Made by a program: the position numbers and the translations under genes | Shown: piece after piece, positions 38,101 through 47,276 of the stretch | Layout of the letters: the number at the start of each line of letters is the position of its first letter | How positions within the stretch are numbered: the first letter of the stretch is position 1 | Notes under the pieces: model-generated | Told to the model about the DNA's origin: nothing | What the model saw: the letters and a program-made list of their open reading frames with translations, nothing else | Database searches by the model: none | From: Nocardia vinacea | GTDB taxonomy: Bacteria; Actinomycetota; Actinomycetes; Mycobacteriales; Mycobacteriaceae | Assembly (NCBI RefSeq): GCF_035920345.1 | Contig: NZ_CP109149.1 | Location: 10,044,001-10,108,000, forward strand | Direction: 5' to 3' | Length of the DNA stretch: 64,000 nt

Positions 38101-38295
38101 GACCGTTACGTGGTGACCCGCTCGGGCCAGCCGCACCGCGTCGATGCCGTTGCCGCCGCCCGCGTCCAGGACCCGGACCCGACGATCCGGCAAGTGCCGG
38201 GCCAGGTTAGCGAACACCTGCTCATACCGCAGCCGACCCCACGGCGTCTCCTGATACGACGTGAAGTCATCCACATGACGGTCGAACTCCGACAA
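35131..38295 (-). CDS. Five-domain fusion: methyltransferase-HIT-kinase-SGNH hydrolase-GNAT
   Basis: A 1054-aa chain of five recognisable enzymes. Residues about 1-260: class I SAM methyltransferase (VRVLDAGGGNGIDAVRLA; DIVLLHNVVQYL). About 275-420: HIT-family nucleotide hydrolase/transferase (GECFICEF; catalytic HIHWH at 380-384). About 450-610: P-loop kinase (VVIRGNSGSGKTT at 456-468) of the AAA_33/zeta type. About 650-870: SGNH/GDSL hydrolase (GTSHTEH; ECGTNDV; catalytic DGIHLDD near 853). About 890-1054: GNAT acetyltransferase (ITMMIAADHRGGGVGGTLLD). I start at a TTG at 38295 (SEFDRHVDDF) because GGGAGGCAGGGG precedes it; an in-frame start at 38370 adds an Arg/Cys-rich leader. All five motif sets look intact. 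Possible roles are nucleotide or RNA-end modification, or assembly of a small molecule; the function is unknown. Confidence 0.85.
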   Translation of the reverse strand: MSEFDRHVDDFTSYQETPWGRLRYEQVFANLARHLPDRRVRVLDAGGGNGIDAVRLARAGHHVTVVDTSSRSLHATRGRAAQAGVEDRIECHACDIHQAAWDLRDRQYDIVLLHNVVQYLQEPASVIGDLVGLLRTGGLISILAPNPSCDPLAAAVRRSDLDEALRLLNTTQRESATYGLEYISRTADEVVGYVLGAGMNPPLRYGVRAVCDLIADDEAKHDPMFFDKLLRLENAVADRRPYLDCARFFHLIATKPEASTDTAAEMRRRRVPMNIVGYEARVRTGECFICEFLARTPGFEHETVYDDGEHVGFLNKYPTLPGSVLVVPRRHVEDVVRDLTPQEYLRLQSAVHTVATGVAEAMNPERLYLFSMGSNDGNAHIHWHIAPLPPGVPYREQQFHAVAAENGILAYSPPELAALAGRIRIALAAQTPTGPAGTPPQSCISGNSAKTGRLVVIRGNSGSGKTTVARQLQRRFDRGRCLVIGQDVVRREFLRESDVTGGYNIDLLRDIATLGLERGLTVVVEGILTARRYGTMLAQLAATAERACFYAFDLTFADTVQRHSARRAKTAEFDRDDMRHWYHGWDPLGFVDEVRIDAAHSLEDIVDTIYADITLDSPNEPVANSSPPTAMVFDSGADRRPPQAAPPGQPVVLRCWGTSHTEHLVATSSRLTDLADLPETGDTVSVDGRHNAGFVARLETVLALKLPDVAFTIHNHGRGGATSRDLLADVVGVDLDQDLALLECGTNDVLRRAQGRDHEAVDIEEFTRNYRAILEHLQSRARRVICLAAPPVGVECGLDAVSINQDLFAYNLAAQKAAHEAGAMFVDYWGAFVTTTALLCERDDAPSPWLADGIHLDDIGDELILRSLEATLIGKNVITGLLPTRTKTKKPSAEVAIRPARVEDVPSLVRLRVAVAAERKWIGAQPPIDEDKAAARLSEQIAADTAGVIVGDHRTAGVIAIATADFTTPGVPEITMMIAADHRGGGVGGTLLDHLLDWCKHHHAHKATLKVWPHNLPAIKLYHRAGFETEGTLRAHYRRRNGELWDAIIMSRLL

Positions 38296-38379
38296 TGCCC
38301 CTGCCTCCCGCCTACAGTTACCGCCCGTGGACGCGCCCCGGAAGCGACACGTCCTGCATCGACTCCCCATTGCCCCGAA

Positions 38380-38910
38380 TCAGATCCAGTAGCGTCGGAT
38401 CAGCGTCCCGTCACTCCACGGCTCAACCGATTCCAGTGTGCCGCCGCAGGATTCGATGATCCGGCGGCTTGCATCATTGCCGTCGTCGCACGTGATGAAC
38501 ACACGCTCGATACCCATCCGGTGCGCGAGGTCCAGACTCTGCTGCAGGATAGCGCGGCCGTGGCCCCGGCGTCGGTGTTCGGGGAGGACGGCGTAGCCGA
38601 CGTGTCCGCCTCTGAGCGCCAGGTAGTCGTTGAGCGTGTGCCGGATGTCGGCGCGGCCGACGATTTCGTCGTTGACGGTGGCGATCAGAAACGTGGCGGG
38701 AACGATGCCGTCGGGCAAGTTGCGGCCCCGACGGTAGTCCTCTAGCACGTCGAGGTACTGCTTCCAGTCCATCGCAGGTTCCAGACCGAGAGCGAAGTCG
38801 AAGCCGTCCTCGGCAGCCATCACCTGGTGGGCTGCGCGTACGACCTGCTCGTCGCCCATGCGAGGGGAGCGCAGAATCACGTTACCGATGCTGAAACCGT
38901 TGACGGACAT
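38380..38910 (-). CDS. GNAT family N-acetyltransferase
   Basis: A 176-aa GNAT. VILRSPRMGDEQVVRAAHQV opens the fold; HVGYAVLPEHRRRGHGRAIL carries the RRxGxG/A acetyl-CoA loop, and RVFITCDDGNDASRRIIESCGG is the usual strand and helix at the end, with the NxxS/N-type contact. The ATG at 38910 is chosen (MSVNGFSIGNVILRSP); a longer frame upstream is Arg-rich and unlikely. It lies upstream of the five-domain gene on the same strand, 84 bases away, so they may be co-transcribed. The substrate is unknown. Confidence 0.85.
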   Translation of the reverse strand: MSVNGFSIGNVILRSPRMGDEQVVRAAHQVMAAEDGFDFALGLEPAMDWKQYLDVLEDYRRGRNLPDGIVPATFLIATVNDEIVGRADIRHTLNDYLALRGGHVGYAVLPEHRRRGHGRAILQQSLDLAHRMGIERVFITCDDGNDASRRIIESCGGTLESVEPWSDGTLIRRYWI

Positions 38911-39432
38911 GGCAGAACAGTAAAGTCCACGCGATTGCGGAGTCGATCGCTTTTCGGCCGACACCTCGAGGTTCACTACCATGACGGGCGGCCGGTCTGC
39001 GACGCCCACAGGGCGAGGCCCGCGCCGTCCACGAGACCGATGCTCTACGCAACCCCCGCCGAGGCGCGAGAACACGTGAAAGAATTGACCGGACAGCTAC
39101 TTCAGCTCGACGAACTCGCCGAAGCTGTGCAATACCACCAACGCACCACCGTTGCCCGAAACGCGAGCCCGACACAAACGGGCTGCTCCATCACTACAGC
39201 CCGCCCGGCCGCCTGGACTGCGCATGGCAACTGTGGAAGGTTGGCGGGGTCGGGAATTCGAGTTGGATGCGATCGACAGCGTTGAACCTGTTTCCAGCGG
39301 TTCGCATTTCACGCTTCCAGCGATACCAGTCAGATGTTCATCATCCGACCGGCCGCGACATCGGCGGCGGTAAGCTGACCGGAAATCGTCGATCTACCGT
39401 ACGAGAGCCGTCCGACATCGGGAGCTCCCCAG
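38911..39432 (+). other. Gap with a possible small reading frame
   Basis: About 520 bases between divergent GNAT and Nudix genes. On the + strand 39040-39285 begins MLYATPAEAREHVKELTGQL and is helical and normally composed for some 45 codons, then turns Thr/Arg-rich. It might be a truncated small gene. A frame one base over continues with GRLDCAWQLWKVGG, hinting at a frameshift. Nothing firmer is visible. Confidence 0.3.
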
Positions 39433-39858
39433 ATGAGTGCCGCAACAACCGAACTCATCGCGCGAGCTGTCATCGGTTGCGCCGGCGGGCTGCTAGTCGC
39501 CCGAGAACGCGGTAAGTCGTATGCCTTCTTGCCGGGCGACCACGTCAAACCCGGGGAACCGATCGAAGACGCCCTCGTGCGGGAACTGAAAGAAGAAATC
39601 GGTGCCAGTGCCAGCATCGGTCAACTGATCGGAGTCGTCGAACAAGGCTATACCGACGACACCGACACCATCCGCCACGAACTCAACCTGATCTTCACCG
39701 CCCAGATCACTGGTGAACCCGTCAGTCAGGAAGACCACCTCGAGTTCCTGTGGCTGCCCCTCGACCAACTTCCCGTCGCCGACCTGCGACCCTGTGCGCT
39801 CAAAGACGCACTTGTCGCCAACCACGCCAACACATTCTGCCGACGGTGGAACCGCTGA
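39433..39858 (+). CDS. Nudix hydrolase
   Basis: A 141-aa Nudix protein. GDHVKPGEPIEDALVRELKE followed by EIG is a complete box, preceded by strand GCAGGLLVARERGKSYAFLPG. RHELNLIFTAQI and HLEFLWLPLDQLP are the later strands. The ATG at 39433 follows GGGAGCTCCCC. It stands alone on its strand. The substrate is unknown, but it adds to the concentration of nucleotide-processing enzymes between 31.5 and 40 kb. Confidence 0.88.
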   Translation: MSAATTELIARAVIGCAGGLLVARERGKSYAFLPGDHVKPGEPIEDALVRELKEEIGASASIGQLIGVVEQGYTDDTDTIRHELNLIFTAQITGEPVSQEDHLEFLWLPLDQLPVADLRPCALKDALVANHANTFCRRWNR

Positions 39859-40003
39859 ATTCTTCGGAAAGCGTCCTTCGATTTGACGTCTGCGGTACGC
39901 GAATTGCGTTGTCACATCTGTGATTTCGGATCGATCGTCTCCGTTGAAGATAAAACGACAACAGCGGACGTCGAGCGGCTGACCTCGACGTTGGGAGATC
40001 GAT

Positions 40004-40630
40004 TCAGTTCAGGGCACGTTCGAACCATCCGCCAGGTGCGAAATCCGGAACTACGCGCGGCAGCTCGCGCGGCTTGGTGTCGCTGTCGGCGGGCCATAGC
40101 ACTTCCGTGCGCTCGGCGGCTTGCCGGAACGCCTCGGTGTCGAGCTCGACTCGTTGTTCGGCGATGCCGGCCGCGGGCCAGGCGACGATCACCGTGAGCG
40201 ATCCGGGCGGTGGCAGTGGTGTCAGGTAGTAGGTGGTGGCGCTGAATCCATCGCTCGAACCACCGCCGCCGCTCATCAGGATCGCGTTGTCCGCGTCGTC
40301 GTCGAGGCGCCAGAGATCGATATTGGTCGCTGTCCGGCCGTCGGAGAATTCGACACCGACCAGGAACTGGTCCTTGGCGCCACTCGGATAGCCATGGAAG
40401 CCGCTGAGCGCCGAATGATCGCTTCCCGGCCGGACATACAGGTGCAACGACAACTCGATTCCCTCGCGGTAGGCGCGAGCGCCAACCAACGCCGCGACGA
40501 CATCCTCGGTGCGCGCCAATACCCGCTCAACCGGTATCGCTACTGGCATCTCATTCGATGGTCTCGTGCGTACGCGGGTCACAGTGACGGAGTTCTCTGC
40601 GCTGGGTTGTGTCGAAGCCGGTCCGCTCAA
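40004..40630 (-). CDS. Unknown protein
   Basis: A 208-aa protein of no family I recognise. It contains VERVLARTEDVVAALVGARAYREG, then a beta-rich middle (IELSLHLYVRPG; DQFLVGVEFSDGR; NIDLWRLDDDADNAILMSGGGG; SLTVIVAWPAAGI) and ends VPDFAPGGWFERALN. The alternation suggests a beta-sandwich. I start at the TTG at 40630 because AGGAGAGAG lies about six bases before it; ATGs at 40549, 40672 and farther upstream are in frame. No membrane helix is seen. Neighbours give no clue. Confidence 0.55.
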   Translation of the reverse strand: MSGPASTQPSAENSVTVTRVRTRPSNEMPVAIPVERVLARTEDVVAALVGARAYREGIELSLHLYVRPGSDHSALSGFHGYPSGAKDQFLVGVEFSDGRTATNIDLWRLDDDADNAILMSGGGGSSDGFSATTYYLTPLPPPGSLTVIVAWPAAGIAEQRVELDTEAFRQAAERTEVLWPADSDTKPRELPRVVPDFAPGGWFERALN

Positions 40631-40793
40631 TGTCTCTCTCCTCGTCGTGGGTGTCGTTTGGTTGAACAGCATTGCCCGTGCACCGCGTGGCGGTGGGCTG
40701 GTTCTGGCAGCTTTAGTCCGTGACCGTGCGGCTGACATTCCGAGTGGCCCTGGAACACGGGGCTGAAGGTTTTGGGGGCGGAGTTCGATCGGA

Positions 40794-41624
40794 TCACCGT
40801 GCTCGGCGTCGACTGGCGTGGAAGTGATGGTCACGCTCAACCAACGCGACAATGTCCTCGCACGTAATCTGGCTCAGTGGTGTCGCGAGACCACTGAGAC
40901 TGGTGTCGGTGAGTTGCCAGGGATCGGATCCGACGAAATTCACGGCAGGGGTGACGCATTTGACGAGTTGAGTGTGCTCGTGCATGAGCATCACCGCTGT
41001 CCGCACCTCGACGTGATGTCCTTGCCGTTGCAACCATATGGCCAGATCGTGCGCGATGTTGCCGACCTGGCGCGGCCGGCTGCGGCCAGCGCCGTCGACC
41101 GCCCACTCCGACTCGCACACGCGGCCCTGTGCGCTGATCTTCTGGAACCACCACTGGTCACCGACGGCGTGCAGCAGAACCCGGCGGCGTTTGACCTCGA
41201 CCGCCCACACTCCGGCCCGGCCGACGAGTACGTGGTCGGTCTCGCCGCGCCTATTGCGGTAGCCGCGGAGCATGACCCATTCATCCGGTAGCAGGCCAGC
41301 AAGGGCCCAGTGAGCGAGTCCTCACCGTACACCCCAGCGCCTTGCTGCTGGACCCGGTTTATATGCCCGATGTACCTCGTACTCGGCCGATTCCACCTGT
41401 CGGGAAGCGTCACCGACCCGTGCTTGGGCGGCTTGTTCGTCGGCGGTGGGCACGGACAGCAACCGCTTCCACAGCGGCTTTGTCCGGTGAGCAGCCTCCA
41501 ACTCGCCGTATGCGTGAGCGTAATAGCCTTGCGGCGCGGCATGATCCGCTGCGGCACCCTGTAACCGTTGCTCGGGCTGGTGAAGCTGCTCACCTCCGTG
41601 ATCCGACAAAACCTTGACCTGCAT
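40794..41624 (-). pseudogene. NERD-domain nuclease-like gene with in-frame stop
   Basis: Two pieces in one frame are separated by a single TGA at 41324-41322. The first (from the ATG at 41624) encodes MQVKVLSDHGGEQLHQPEQR and on to RRWGVR. The second continues GLAHWALAGLLPDEWVMLRG and YRNRRGETDHVLVGRAGVWAVEVKRRR, the NERD core, whose D...E-x-K residues form a PD-(D/E)XK-like site. A CGA to TGA change would explain the break. The NERD part could still be made from the ATG at 41273 (160 aa). GGAGAAGGCGGGG precedes the 41624 start. Such proteins are often linked to DNA processing, but the role here is unknown. Confidence 0.7.
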
Positions 41625-42121
41625 CGTGCCCCGCCTTCTCCACGCGCCCCAACACCCAGCATGCCCGAACAGTCGAAGACACGGATCAGAATGAGCCCCA
41701 GGGCATTTCGCATGCGTAGCGCCCCGCGCACCCAGGAAGCAAACGGCGACACCATCATTGCCTCCCAGTGGGCGTTGACGCCACATGCTGGCGTTTGGAG
41801 TCATCCTCCGCATGCGCGGGGCGACGATGCGGCGACAATACCCGAACAATCGAACATATGTTCGCTCCGTGGGTCATTATGCAGCATGGTTGCGCGGTGG
41901 ACTATTGACGGCGAGGAGGTCCGGTTCGATTCAGGGCGTGGATCTGACGACGCATCTGTCGGCGGCGTCGTTCCCGGCGGTGCATTGGAGGGATGAGTGG
42001 CAGGCAGGCAGTCGGACCAGGTCGATCGCTGCGGTTGTGGGTTGATCAGTCGCCGTGCCTGAATAGCCTTTCCGTTCGGTGAAAAGGTATCCGGGGCTTG
42101 AACACGATGTTGGGGTGGAAG
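41625..42121. other. Gap holding the SOS-type box and the end of an IS3 remnant
   Basis: About 500 bases without a convincing gene. Besides the palindrome at 41851-41864 there is a short frame from 41886 (MVARWTIDGEEVRFDSGRGS) that stops after 36 codons and could be the beginning of a deleted gene. The IS3-type end lies near 42122. Confidence 0.35.
41851..41864. promoter_or_regulatory. LexA/SOS-type box
   Basis: CGAACATATGTTCG is a perfect 14-bp palindrome and fits the Gram-positive and mycobacterial SOS box CGAACRNRYGTTYG at every position. The nearest downstream frame on the + strand (ATG at 41886) is only 36 codons long; the NERD gene starts 227 bases away on the other strand. The regulated gene may have been lost. 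Confidence 0.6.
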
Positions 42122-42357
42122 CTAATTGAATCGCTCCGGTGAGTCCGGAGACCTACTTGTGTGACAGCCCGGCCGGTTGCCAGGCTGGGTTCTGAGCGTA
42201 ATAGGCGGCCTCCATTTCGGCGGGCGGGATGTCCCCGCAGTACTGATAGAGGCGCCGGTGATTGAACCAATCGACCCATTCGGCGGTGGCGAACTCGACG
42301 TGGTCGACGCTGCGCCAGGGGCCTCGCGGCTTGATCAGCTCGGTCTTGTACAAGCAA
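42122..42357 (-). mobile_element. IS3-family OrfB transposase, 3' fragment
   Basis: The last 67 codons of an IS3-type OrfB remain (stop at 42153): LYKTELIKPRGPWRSVDHVE then WVDWFNHRRLYQYCGDIPP, the conserved C-terminus after the catalytic Glu. GGTCTCCGGACTCACCGG after the stop resembles the end of such elements. The upstream part is cut at about 42358, where the IS4-type transposase remnant begins. Confidence 0.8.
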
Positions 42358-42367
42358 TGCCGCGTAG

Positions 42368-43375
42368 TTAAGCGGTGGGGTCGGTTGTCGAGTCGCCGTC
42401 TGGCTGTGGTGGTTCCGGTGCCAGCCATTGCCGGTTGAGGCGGTAGCGTCCACGACCGATCCGGTCGAGGAATCCTTGGTCGGTCCATCGGCCTATTTGG
42501 CTGCAAAGGCTGCGGTAGCGAACGTGTTTCAGCTCTTGGGCGATTTCATTGGGGGTCCAGTCGCGGTCGGGGTCGGTCCGCAGTAGCTGCAACACTTGCT
42601 GGCGGTGGCCCGGGTCGGCAGCGCTTGCGGGGTGTTCGGCCGCTTCGGTCTGTGGTGGGTCGGTGAGCGCGCAGAGTTCCAGCCGGATGACGGCTTGGCT
42701 CTTGGTAGGGCGGTTGCCGGTGAGCGCGCTCCCGTAGCGGGACATGGGGCATTTGACCTTGCGAGCGGCGATGCGCGGACGGCGGGCGGGCAGGAGGTTC
42801 TCCAAAACCGCTCGGGCGATTGCGTTTTCGGGTGAGTCGTTGCTGGTGATGTTGGTTGCGGTGACGATCTGGTTGATGGCCGCGGTCATGGCCACGGTGA
42901 AGCTTGCCCGGTCGGGGTCGGTTCCCGGAGCGGTCTCCACGGCGTCACACATGGCGCGGCGCAACGTCTGATAGATCGTCAGGGCTGCCCACATCTCCTG
43001 CTTGAGGCCGACCGGGTCGGTGGAACGCAGAACGCGTCCGCGGAACATGGTGTGGCGCAACGCGAAGAATGCTGATTCGATCTCCCAGCGCTCGTGGTAG
43101 AGGCGGGCGATCTGGATCGATGGATCGGTGCGGTGGTCGAGCAAGGTGGTGATGACCCGATAGCGGTCACCCACGCGGGATCCGTCGGCGCAGGTGGCGG
43201 TGATCTGGATATCGACGATGCGGAAGCGGTAACCATTGATCCTGGTCAGAACCGATCCATCGGGCAGCATGGCCCACACGGCCGGACGACGGCGAGAGCT
43301 GAGCCGGACCAGATTCGCGTTCCGCTGACAGAGGTTTCGATTCCGTTGTTGACCTGTGCTTAGCTGGCCGCCTTG
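42368..43375 (-). pseudogene. IS4-family transposase, 5'-truncated
   Basis: The C-terminal part of an IS4-type DDE transposase. RLYHERWEIESAFFALRHTM holds the YREK-like signature with the catalytic Glu; VLTRINGYRFRIVDIQI precedes it and a helical tail ends QWLAPEPP. The frame stays open upstream to about 43375 (RNANLVRLSSRRRPAVWAML) but the N-terminal third with the first Asp residues is absent, so it cannot be active. It directly abuts the IS3 OrfB fragment, so this transposase probably inserted into that element before deletion. Confidence 0.8.
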
Positions 43376-43531
43376 TCATGTAGCGGGCACAGTCCAACAC
43401 CTGTTGGGACGATCTCGGCCTGGGGGGACTAGAGAACATCTCACAACAGCGGCTTGACGAACCGCCGGATGCGGGCCGGATGTCCGGTGGCGTTAGTAGG
43501 GGAGCCGCGAGACCCGGCACTCTTACTCGAT

Positions 43532-44980
<1,449 letters not shown>

Positions 44981-45178
44981 CTAATGCCCCAGCAATCGGC
45001 ACAGTGACCTGCCTCACTTGTATCAAGCGGGAACCGTTCCGCGCGCTGCAAATTCACCGACAGGCTGCGCGGGAGAAGTAGTGCGTCCGCCCCCTGACCG
45101 CGGCCGAGTCCGCCCCGGCTACGTACTGCTCGACCGGCAGGCAGTGTCCGGTCACGGCGGGAGTGTTGTGCGAGGTCG

Positions 45179-45829
45179 TCACGTGCGACACTGTGCCGCT
45201 ACGTTCACCGTCCGGCTGCTGGTGAGCTTGCCGGTTGCCCACTGCCGCATTCGCGGCTCGACTTCGTCGAAGAACAACGACTTGGAGCGGGTGTAGTCGT
45301 CGTAGTCGGGATCTGCCGCATGTTGAACGGCAAGCTCATACTTGAGCTCGGCGTAGCGCCGTGCCTCATCCGGATGTGCGCGCAGCCAATCCCGGACGAG
45401 AACAACGAAAGCGGCGAAGGGAGAATCCAGCCGACGAATGTGCAGGATGGCCGACTGCTCGGGTGAATGGAATAGCCGTTTTCCGTGCGCTTCAGCGTGA
45501 TCTTCGTCGCCTGGGCGCGGGATGTCGCGGTACACGCCTGGTGAGTCGGACCGCGCGCCGGGCGCGGGTACGAAACCCGTGTGCGCCAGCAGTACTGCGA
45601 GCGCATCCAGCGGTAGCAGGGCGGGCATACACACCTGTAGATCCACGATAGGTTTGGCCGCCAAGCCGGGCACTGCGGTAGAACCGATATGCTCATAAAC
45701 GAACATATCGGAGTTGTCCGAGTCTCGAAGGGCCGAGCGCACGATCTGCAGCAACCGTTCTGCACGGACCGGCCAGGCGGGGTCGTAGTCGAGGATCATC
45801 ACGGTGGCACCCTTGGAGTGGTCTGGCAT
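45179..45829 (-). CDS. GrpB/UPF0157 family nucleotidyltransferase-like protein
   Basis: A 216-aa GrpB-family protein. MILDYDPAWPVRAERL, YEHIGSTAVPGLAAKPIVDL (the GSTAVPGLxAKxxxD motif of the nucleotidyltransferase fold) and KRLFHSP are all present, plus WLRAHPDEARRYAELKYELA and YDDYTRSKSLFFDEVEPR at the end, as in full-length members. The biochemical role of the family is unsettled. The start is taken at the ATG at 45829 (MPDHSKGATV), with GGGCGGGG before it; an ATG at 45799 is an alternative. It lies about 200 bases upstream of proS on the same strand. Confidence 0.85.
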   Translation of the reverse strand: MPDHSKGATVMILDYDPAWPVRAERLLQIVRSALRDSDNSDMFVYEHIGSTAVPGLAAKPIVDLQVCMPALLPLDALAVLLAHTGFVPAPGARSDSPGVYRDIPRPGDEDHAEAHGKRLFHSPEQSAILHIRRLDSPFAAFVVLVRDWLRAHPDEARRYAELKYELAVQHAADPDYDDYTRSKSLFFDEVEPRMRQWATGKLTSSRTVNVAAQCRT

Positions 45830-45870
45830 TCGGCCCCGCCCAATTCGTTGGGGTAACCGGATTGGAGCAA

Positions 45871-46101
45871 TTACCTCACCGGCGGCCCGGAATGCTCGTT
45901 CGGCCCGGTTCGCTTGGCTACCAACGCATTCAACACACCAGCATCCCGGGCGGTCCAGTCGATAACTCGAGAGTGACACAGACCCTCCCCCCGCGGCGAC
46001 GCCCCCTTCGCGTCGGGATCGGTCAACTGCTCATACTCGGCCACGATCGCGGCCTTGCACTCGCGGTGAACTGGCGCCGCTTCGACCGGCCACCAGCCGA
46101 A
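45871..46101 (-). pseudogene. Degenerate IS3-family OrfA remnant
   Basis: The frame reads CKAAIVAEYEQLTDPDAKGA then REG-like GEGLCHSRVIDWTARDAGVL and NALVAKRTGP, which follows the OrfA pattern of IS3 elements (KxxIVxEYdxl...lRREGLy.s.i..W...rdaGaL). Several conserved positions are altered and the start of the gene is missing. Together with the OrfB fragment at 42.1-42.4 kb on the same strand, it marks old IS3 insertion. Confidence 0.55.
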
Positions 46102-46245
46102 CCCCTCGTCTTCCTCGCTGCCACCACGCCATCCTCGGCGGGCAGATCCGCCGAACTCGACGTCACCTGCTCTATATCCCTGATCACGCCTACTCGACCC
46201 CACGAACCCGCTGTTTGGTCTCATTCGAGTCTGGCAGAGAGGGAC

Positions 46246-46623
46246 CTACTGAGTAATTGCGGCGATCGACGCTTCGATGGCGTCGAAGATGTGTGAATCA
46301 ACCTTGCGCTGCCAGTCCGGCATGTCTTCCCAGTCGGCGATGTAGGACGGTTTTGGTTCGGGAAAGTGCTTATGGACCTGCCCGATCCAACACAGGGCGA
46401 CCCAGCGCCCCTTCTGCTCGGTCGTAAGTCTATTGGCATTACCGTCGGTGACGGTGATGAACTCAGCGACCTGGTCGTGCACTGCGATCGCGGCTGCTTG
46501 CTCCCATGCGGGCATCTCTTCCCAGGGCGCGATGTAGCCGGGCTTCGGCTCGCCTGGGTAGTGCTTGGCGACACCAGCGATCCAGGCCGCACGGAAGACG
46601 CGCCCGCGGTCGATGTCTTGCAA
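46246..46623 (-). CDS. Small protein with two tandem repeats
   Basis: A 125-aa protein made of two copies of a segment of about 45 residues: RAAWIAGVAKHYPGEPKPGY then IAPWEEMPAWEQ..., and ALCWIGQVHKHFPEPKPSYI then ADWEDMPDWQR.... Trp, Lys-Pro and the W(E/D)xMPxW core are shared. I do not recognise an enzyme; the motif is loosely like RyR-type repeats (a W...P.W helix pair), which is only a resemblance. A TTG at 46623 with AGGAGAAACG before it is the likely start. It stands about 100 bases downstream of the flavoprotein gene on the same strand. Confidence 0.65.
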   Translation of the reverse strand: MQDIDRGRVFRAAWIAGVAKHYPGEPKPGYIAPWEEMPAWEQAAAIAVHDQVAEFITVTDGNANRLTTEQKGRWVALCWIGQVHKHFPEPKPSYIADWEDMPDWQRKVDSHIFDAIEASIAAITQ

Positions 46624-46724
46624 CGTTTCTCCTAAGCGGTTTCAGTGGGGTTGTAGTCCTGCGATTTGTTTGCTGAGGTGACGTACGTGGCGGCGTGCCC
46701 TGTTCAGCGTCTACCGCAGGAGGC

Positions 46725-47276
46725 TCATTTCGTGAGAGTTGGAGCTGATTCCAAAGGATCCAGCGCCAACTCCCACGGAAAATCTGCTCCGTCACTGCCA
46801 CCAAGACCATGCGGTGTGTAGCCCTCCCCTGCAAGGAGGATCTGTACGCCAGCGCTACGAAGGGTCTCAACACTTCGTGAAAACGCTGGGTGTTTGGCTT
46901 GTGCCTCGTTCAGAAAAGGCAACGCCACCAGCGGCAAGCCTTTGCCGATTGCCTCGGTGATCAGCCCGAGCGGCAACGTGTCACTAATGCCAGCCGCCCA
47001 CTTGTTGATCGTGTTGGACGTAGCCGGTGCCACCAGCATGGCGTCTGCTGGAGGCAGTACGTCCGGTTGGCCAGGCAGCTTGTAGTTGGTTCGGATCGGG
47101 TGCCCTGTGAGTTCGGTCAGTGCGTCCGTTGAGTCAGCCAGCCAACGATCTGCGGTCGCTGTCAGGATCAGGCAGGTATCCCAGCCCCGGTCAATCGCAC
47201 TGGTGATCAGGGTCTGGATCTTCAGGACTGGCGGGGCGGCGCATCCAACGACATACAGAACTGGCATACCACTCAT
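46725..47276 (-). CDS. Flavoprotein (HFCD/PPC-decarboxylase-like)
   Basis: A 183-aa protein of the homo-oligomeric flavin-containing Cys decarboxylase fold. MPVLYVVGCAAPPVLKIQTL is the first strand and helix, ADAMLVAPATSNTINKWAAGISDTLP is the classic substrate-clamp and PASANT-like region (here PATSNT), and GLPLVALPFLNEAQAKHPAF follows. Family members bind FMN and decarboxylate peptidyl or phosphopantothenoyl cysteine. The ATG at 47276 overlaps the stop of the XRE-TPR regulator by four bases, so the pair is coupled. The substrate is unknown; the regulator probably controls it. Confidence 0.8.
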   Translation of the reverse strand: MSGMPVLYVVGCAAPPVLKIQTLITSAIDRGWDTCLILTATADRWLADSTDALTELTGHPIRTNYKLPGQPDVLPPADAMLVAPATSNTINKWAAGISDTLPLGLITEAIGKGLPLVALPFLNEAQAKHPAFSRSVETLRSAGVQILLAGEGYTPHGLGGSDGADFPWELALDPLESAPTLTK

